Shown here: positions 60,241 to 64,000 of the stretch, piece by piece
How the letters are laid out: every line of letters begins with the position of its first letter
Position numbering within the stretch: the first letter of the stretch is position 1
DNA from: Nymphaea colorata
Lineage: Eukaryota; Streptophyta; Magnoliopsida; Nymphaeales; Nymphaeaceae
Assembly: GCF_008831285.2 (NCBI RefSeq)
Contig: NC_045141.1
Location: forward strand, 26,649,315 to 26,713,314
Reading direction: 5' to 3'
DNA: 64,000 nt
Position numbers and translations under genes: made by a program
Notes under the pieces: generated by a model
The model's database searches: none
What the model was told of the DNA's origin: nothing
The model's input: only the letters and a program-made list of their open reading frames with translations

Positions 60241-63200
60241 CAAAATTTTCACCTGAAGAAGGAAAACAGAAAACCTTTTTTTGGAGCAATCAAACACCTC
60301 TCAAGACATTTTCTGTACTATGAGATACTCGAACTTGGAGTATCTCAAATGTGCCATAGTCCCACAGCCGTGTAAACGCCAAACAAGCAACCCATGATGC
60401 GTGTTTTCGGAGACAAAAAGTTTTTGATCTCAGACAAGAGAATAAACAAAACAATTTTTTCTCAAAACTTCGTAATGAAGACCCATTTTTTCATAAAAGT
60501 TTTTAAAAATCATTAAGATAACAAAATAATGTCTTCAATATTAAACAAAGCTATTTCAAATATCTAATAAATCAAATCAAACGTTGCCGTTTGCATGTTA
60601 GGTCGGTTTTTTCACGTAACATTGGAACTGCATTTTTATGTTATGTCCCCTTTGCGGGGAATGATTCCTGTGGTGCTTATCTGAAGTAAGGTTCTTGAAA
60701 GTTAACAGAACTTTCACTGCAAAGTTTTATACTGTTGGGGAGAGGGTTATAGGGTCTCTCACACCTATAAGTGTGGCCTCTTTGCTATTAAAAGGAAAAG
60801 AATCCCAATATTAGTCCCTAGCGCGCTAGGAAGCAAGACATATGAGTTAACATTACCATGGCTATCTATGTGTTTTGCCATGGGATTGTCCTCAAGAAAA
60901 GGCGTTCCCACGTTTCCCCTATACGTCTTTGTAACAAATTAAGTGACCCGTATGAATGCCTTATTGTATGCTGGGAAAATCTCCATGCTTCTATGAAATT
61001 TTAAAAAAAAAAAATCCAATGACAAATTTTCTAGACAAGATCAAAGATCAGAGCAGTTTAACAGAAACGTTTTACATGAAAAAAAAACAACTAATTGTCC
61101 AGAGAAGGACCATGACTTAAACAAAGCGGAACAATAGTAACCAAGCTGAAGCCTCACCTGGAAGCACAAACAAGACTGAAGCTCGCCTTCTTCAAAATAA
61201 ACAAACGTAAGCTAGTCACAAGACTAGGGCCGAAATTTCTAGTGGTCTTCCAATATGCGTCTTGTTCACTTCAAACTTTACAATATTGCATAATCTCAAA
61301 AACTTTATACTCTTTAGAAGCAGATGCTTATATTCGAAGAAATTTCATATGACGTTCACACTTTTTTAAGGAAGACGTTCACATTTTATACTTGTCATGA
61401 TGATGGGTGGACTGTTGAATAAATAGAACTCGTAAGTCGTAAAGCATGTTTTTCTTCAAGTGAGAAAAGGCAAGCGAAAGAAAATGTTTCAAACGTTACT
61501 CAGCTGAAAAAAAAAAGACACATAAATTTGCAACCAGTAATCACCTAGTTGAGGCAGAAAACCCGAACATTATACAAAGTCTTCATCACAATACTCCAGT
61601 TTCTTAGTGCTATGGAAGTTGTCCCAATTTGATGCTGAAAAACGTCACACTGTTGCATAGTAGACGTCATCGAAAATATCATGGGAATGCCTCCGCAAAC
61701 CACGGTTATGTTGAAAACTACGATGAACGGATGAGCACGTCGCAAGCCATATCATAAACACACAGGATCAGCGCAAAAAGCAGATGAAACTCGTAGAAAT
61801 CTGGAGCAAACAACACAACCCGTCAACCAACGTACCAGGAGAAATAAAAAGCAATAAAACGATCGGAGAGGAGTGCATCGACTTGTTCATATTTTATCAC
61901 TGCTTTAACCATATTTTAATAACTTTATTAAGTTCATTGCAACCTTATTTCATTTGAAAAACTGCTTTAAACTTAAAAAGGAGCGTTTTTTAGGCTGGAC
62001 AGAGTGTGAAACCGTAAACCTTAGACCTCTCATTTTCCAAAAGCTGCCAAATAACAGCCTGTTCCAACTATCATTTGGCTAAGCTTGCGAAACCTGAAAT
62101 GATGGTTTATAAAGTTCTATTCCAACTGCGACTTACATTAGAAAGCTGCTCTTGGCAATCTTGCATTATTTTCTGTCACTCATTACAGGTGTAAAACCTT
62201 TATCTAAAAGGCTAGCGCGATTTGGAAGAACCCACTGGTCTGTTCAATTTGGAAGCCTTAAAGTCCAATTCTTAAATTGACTTTTCCATGAATCTGGCTA
62301 CAACAAAACCTAAATTGGGTTGTTCAGACTTGGCTTCTTTAAGAAACCGACTTTAGGGTTCCGGTCAGGCTTGAACCAGCAAACCTGGCTTTCCTAGCGA
62401 AATGAAAATGCTTGGCTCTACCCAAGGGACTTGAACTCTTTACCTTCCATTGAAAACGATAGAACATTGTGTAAAATATTTTTTAAGTCGTCTGTATATG
62501 CTACTGCTAGGTGGGTATAAAATGCATCAACCTAAGTATCAATTGTCAATTTGGAAAAAAAAAAAAAAAAACAAAGGTTGTGAGTTTTTTCTTTCTTTTC
62601 TTCTTGAGAACCATTGTTCTTATTTTCTTCAGGAGTCTACCACCTAAAGCTGGTTTCTCGCTAACTATATATATATATATTGTTTTTAAATTGTACTAGT
62701 GTCTGAAATGTGAACAATTTGATGAAGGAAAAAAGCAATGGGAAGCGAAAATCTTGGTAACTATCAATGCGTCCAAGCGGCGGACAAGCTTTGTAATAAG
62801 TGGATAAGCTAACCTGAATTGGCGTATAAAAAGCAGGTGGTAAGATTCCATTTCCTGATCTTTTACGATATTTATCCATAATGAAAACCACTGTCTCAAG
62901 TACTGAAGGAGACTTTTTTTAATAAGATTAATATATATATATTATTGAATTATGCTTTGTCCTGGAGTCCTTGGATATCACGCTTAAAAATAACAAAAAC
63001 ATGCCTGTGTTTTTTATATTGAAGAAAACGCACTGAATCTTTTGCTGCTAGGAAACAAAGTTACGTCAATAGCACTTAGGTCGTTGCTAGCTGTCGAGCT
63101 GAGCTGGATTAATGAGATAAAATAACAAAGATGGCCGCCTCCGTGCAAAGCTTTTTTCATTGGCCTCTTTGGGAATGGACCAACATTAATGCATGTTCGT

Positions 63201-64000
63201 CTATTGGCTCATTGTTTTTATGCTTCAAAGATAGGAAGGATAAACTGAGCACATTTACGACGACGAGTATTCCTCTTGGCAAGGTTTGTCAAGAAGCGAA
63301 GCGAGGATGTAAACGGACTAGAAATTTGGATTTGAAGCTGCCAATGTCTGATTAAGCGGATATTACTCAATTGTACTTGAATGTTAGACATATATTTAAT
63401 GGGCTTATATATGTCGATCATCATAAATTATAGGCTATCTGAATAGATATAACCATTTAAAAGTTATATAATAAGCCAAGGTCTGTCATCTCATTTGGTG
63501 TGCATCAAATATACATAGTAACCGGAGAGGATTCATATTCGGTTTATGATATAAAAAACTGTCATTTGGACCCTGATAAATCTATAAATGAGGTTGTGTT
63601 CCCCAAGGCTCAAAGGTTAGAAAAAAAATATTTTGTATGATTTACGTACATGATTTCGTGCCACGCCTTAAAAGTCTTTGGCCGATCCAGTGAGCCTTCT
63701 TCCAATCTTGCAATGGACATGAGTACGTTTCCACTATCTTTTCTTCAATGAAGAGTATGATCGATTTTATTATTGTTTTGGCATGAATAGTTTATTTTGT
63801 TTGTGCCGTTACTGCCAGGTGTATAGATACAAAATTAATATTCAAAAGCACGTACGTAAAGATCGCTTAGAATTTGAACATGTATTGAAACCTAACCATA
63901 CTTATGAAGAATATTCCAGATATTATTTTTATTTTTTTTTTGTACATTTAATTGCTTAACCTTAACGGCTGTCGTATTATAAGCACCTAAGGTAGCCGGT
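60241..64000. other. intergenic, no gene seen
   Basis: AT-rich DNA with A-runs near 62555-62570 and TA tracts near 62667 and 62930. One frame at 63131-63355 (+, MAASVQSFFHWPLWEW...) has moderate protein-like composition, but no domain, promoter or splice partner was recognised. No RNA gene was seen. Confidence 0.45.

Overview
The window is nuclear DNA from a flowering plant. Evidence: AT-rich intergenic DNA with short GC-rich coding islands; GT-AG introns; plant-only protein families (group IX-like ERF, DUF630/DUF632 protein, DYW-class PPR protein, AGC-VIII kinase with DFD in place of DFG); CT/GA-rich 5' leaders; small non-autonomous transposons. The species cannot be read from the sequence. 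Introns of up to 5 kb and roughly one gene per 10 kb suggest a medium or large genome.

Layout. 1-1.4 kb: a tRNA-derived SINE-like head, then an ERF promoter with G-box and TATA box. 1.47-2.25 kb (+): intronless ERF transcription factor. 4.1-14.3 kb (-): COP9 signalosome subunit 7 (CSN7), rebuilt here as eight coding exons totalling 257 codons spread over 10.2 kb. Its introns carry two transposons with intact target-site duplications, plus degraded relatives. 14.7-20.9 kb: gene-poor DNA. 21.6-26.5 kb (+): a four-exon DUF630/DUF632 gene of the NRG2/REL2-type family. 26.7-41.2 kb: mostly repeats and unassigned DNA, including a CA/TA microsatellite, tandem repeats, a foldback element and one possible first exon near 37.7 kb. 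41.2-44.3 kb (-): a 1020-residue intronless DYW-class PPR protein. 44.8-45.4 kb (+): coding-like exon remnants of an unidentified gene. 46.8 kb (-): nuclear tRNA-Asn(GTT) beside nested tandem duplications. 48.4-51.4 kb (-): a two-exon D6PK-like kinase with a probable 5'-UTR intron and an upstream ORF. 52.5-64 kb: no convincing gene, one GC/CpG-rich island at 54.3-54.9 kb and one MITE-like element near 60.1 kb.

The genes do not form a pathway. They are independent housekeeping or regulatory loci: transcription, ubiquitin-like protein turnover, nutrient or development signalling, organelle RNA editing and auxin-transport kinase signalling. I found no CRISPR, operon or novel multi-gene system. 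The most useful leads are the transposons with perfect target-site duplications inside CSN7, the gene remnant upstream of the PPR gene, and the uORF that appears to close at a leader splice junction of the kinase gene.
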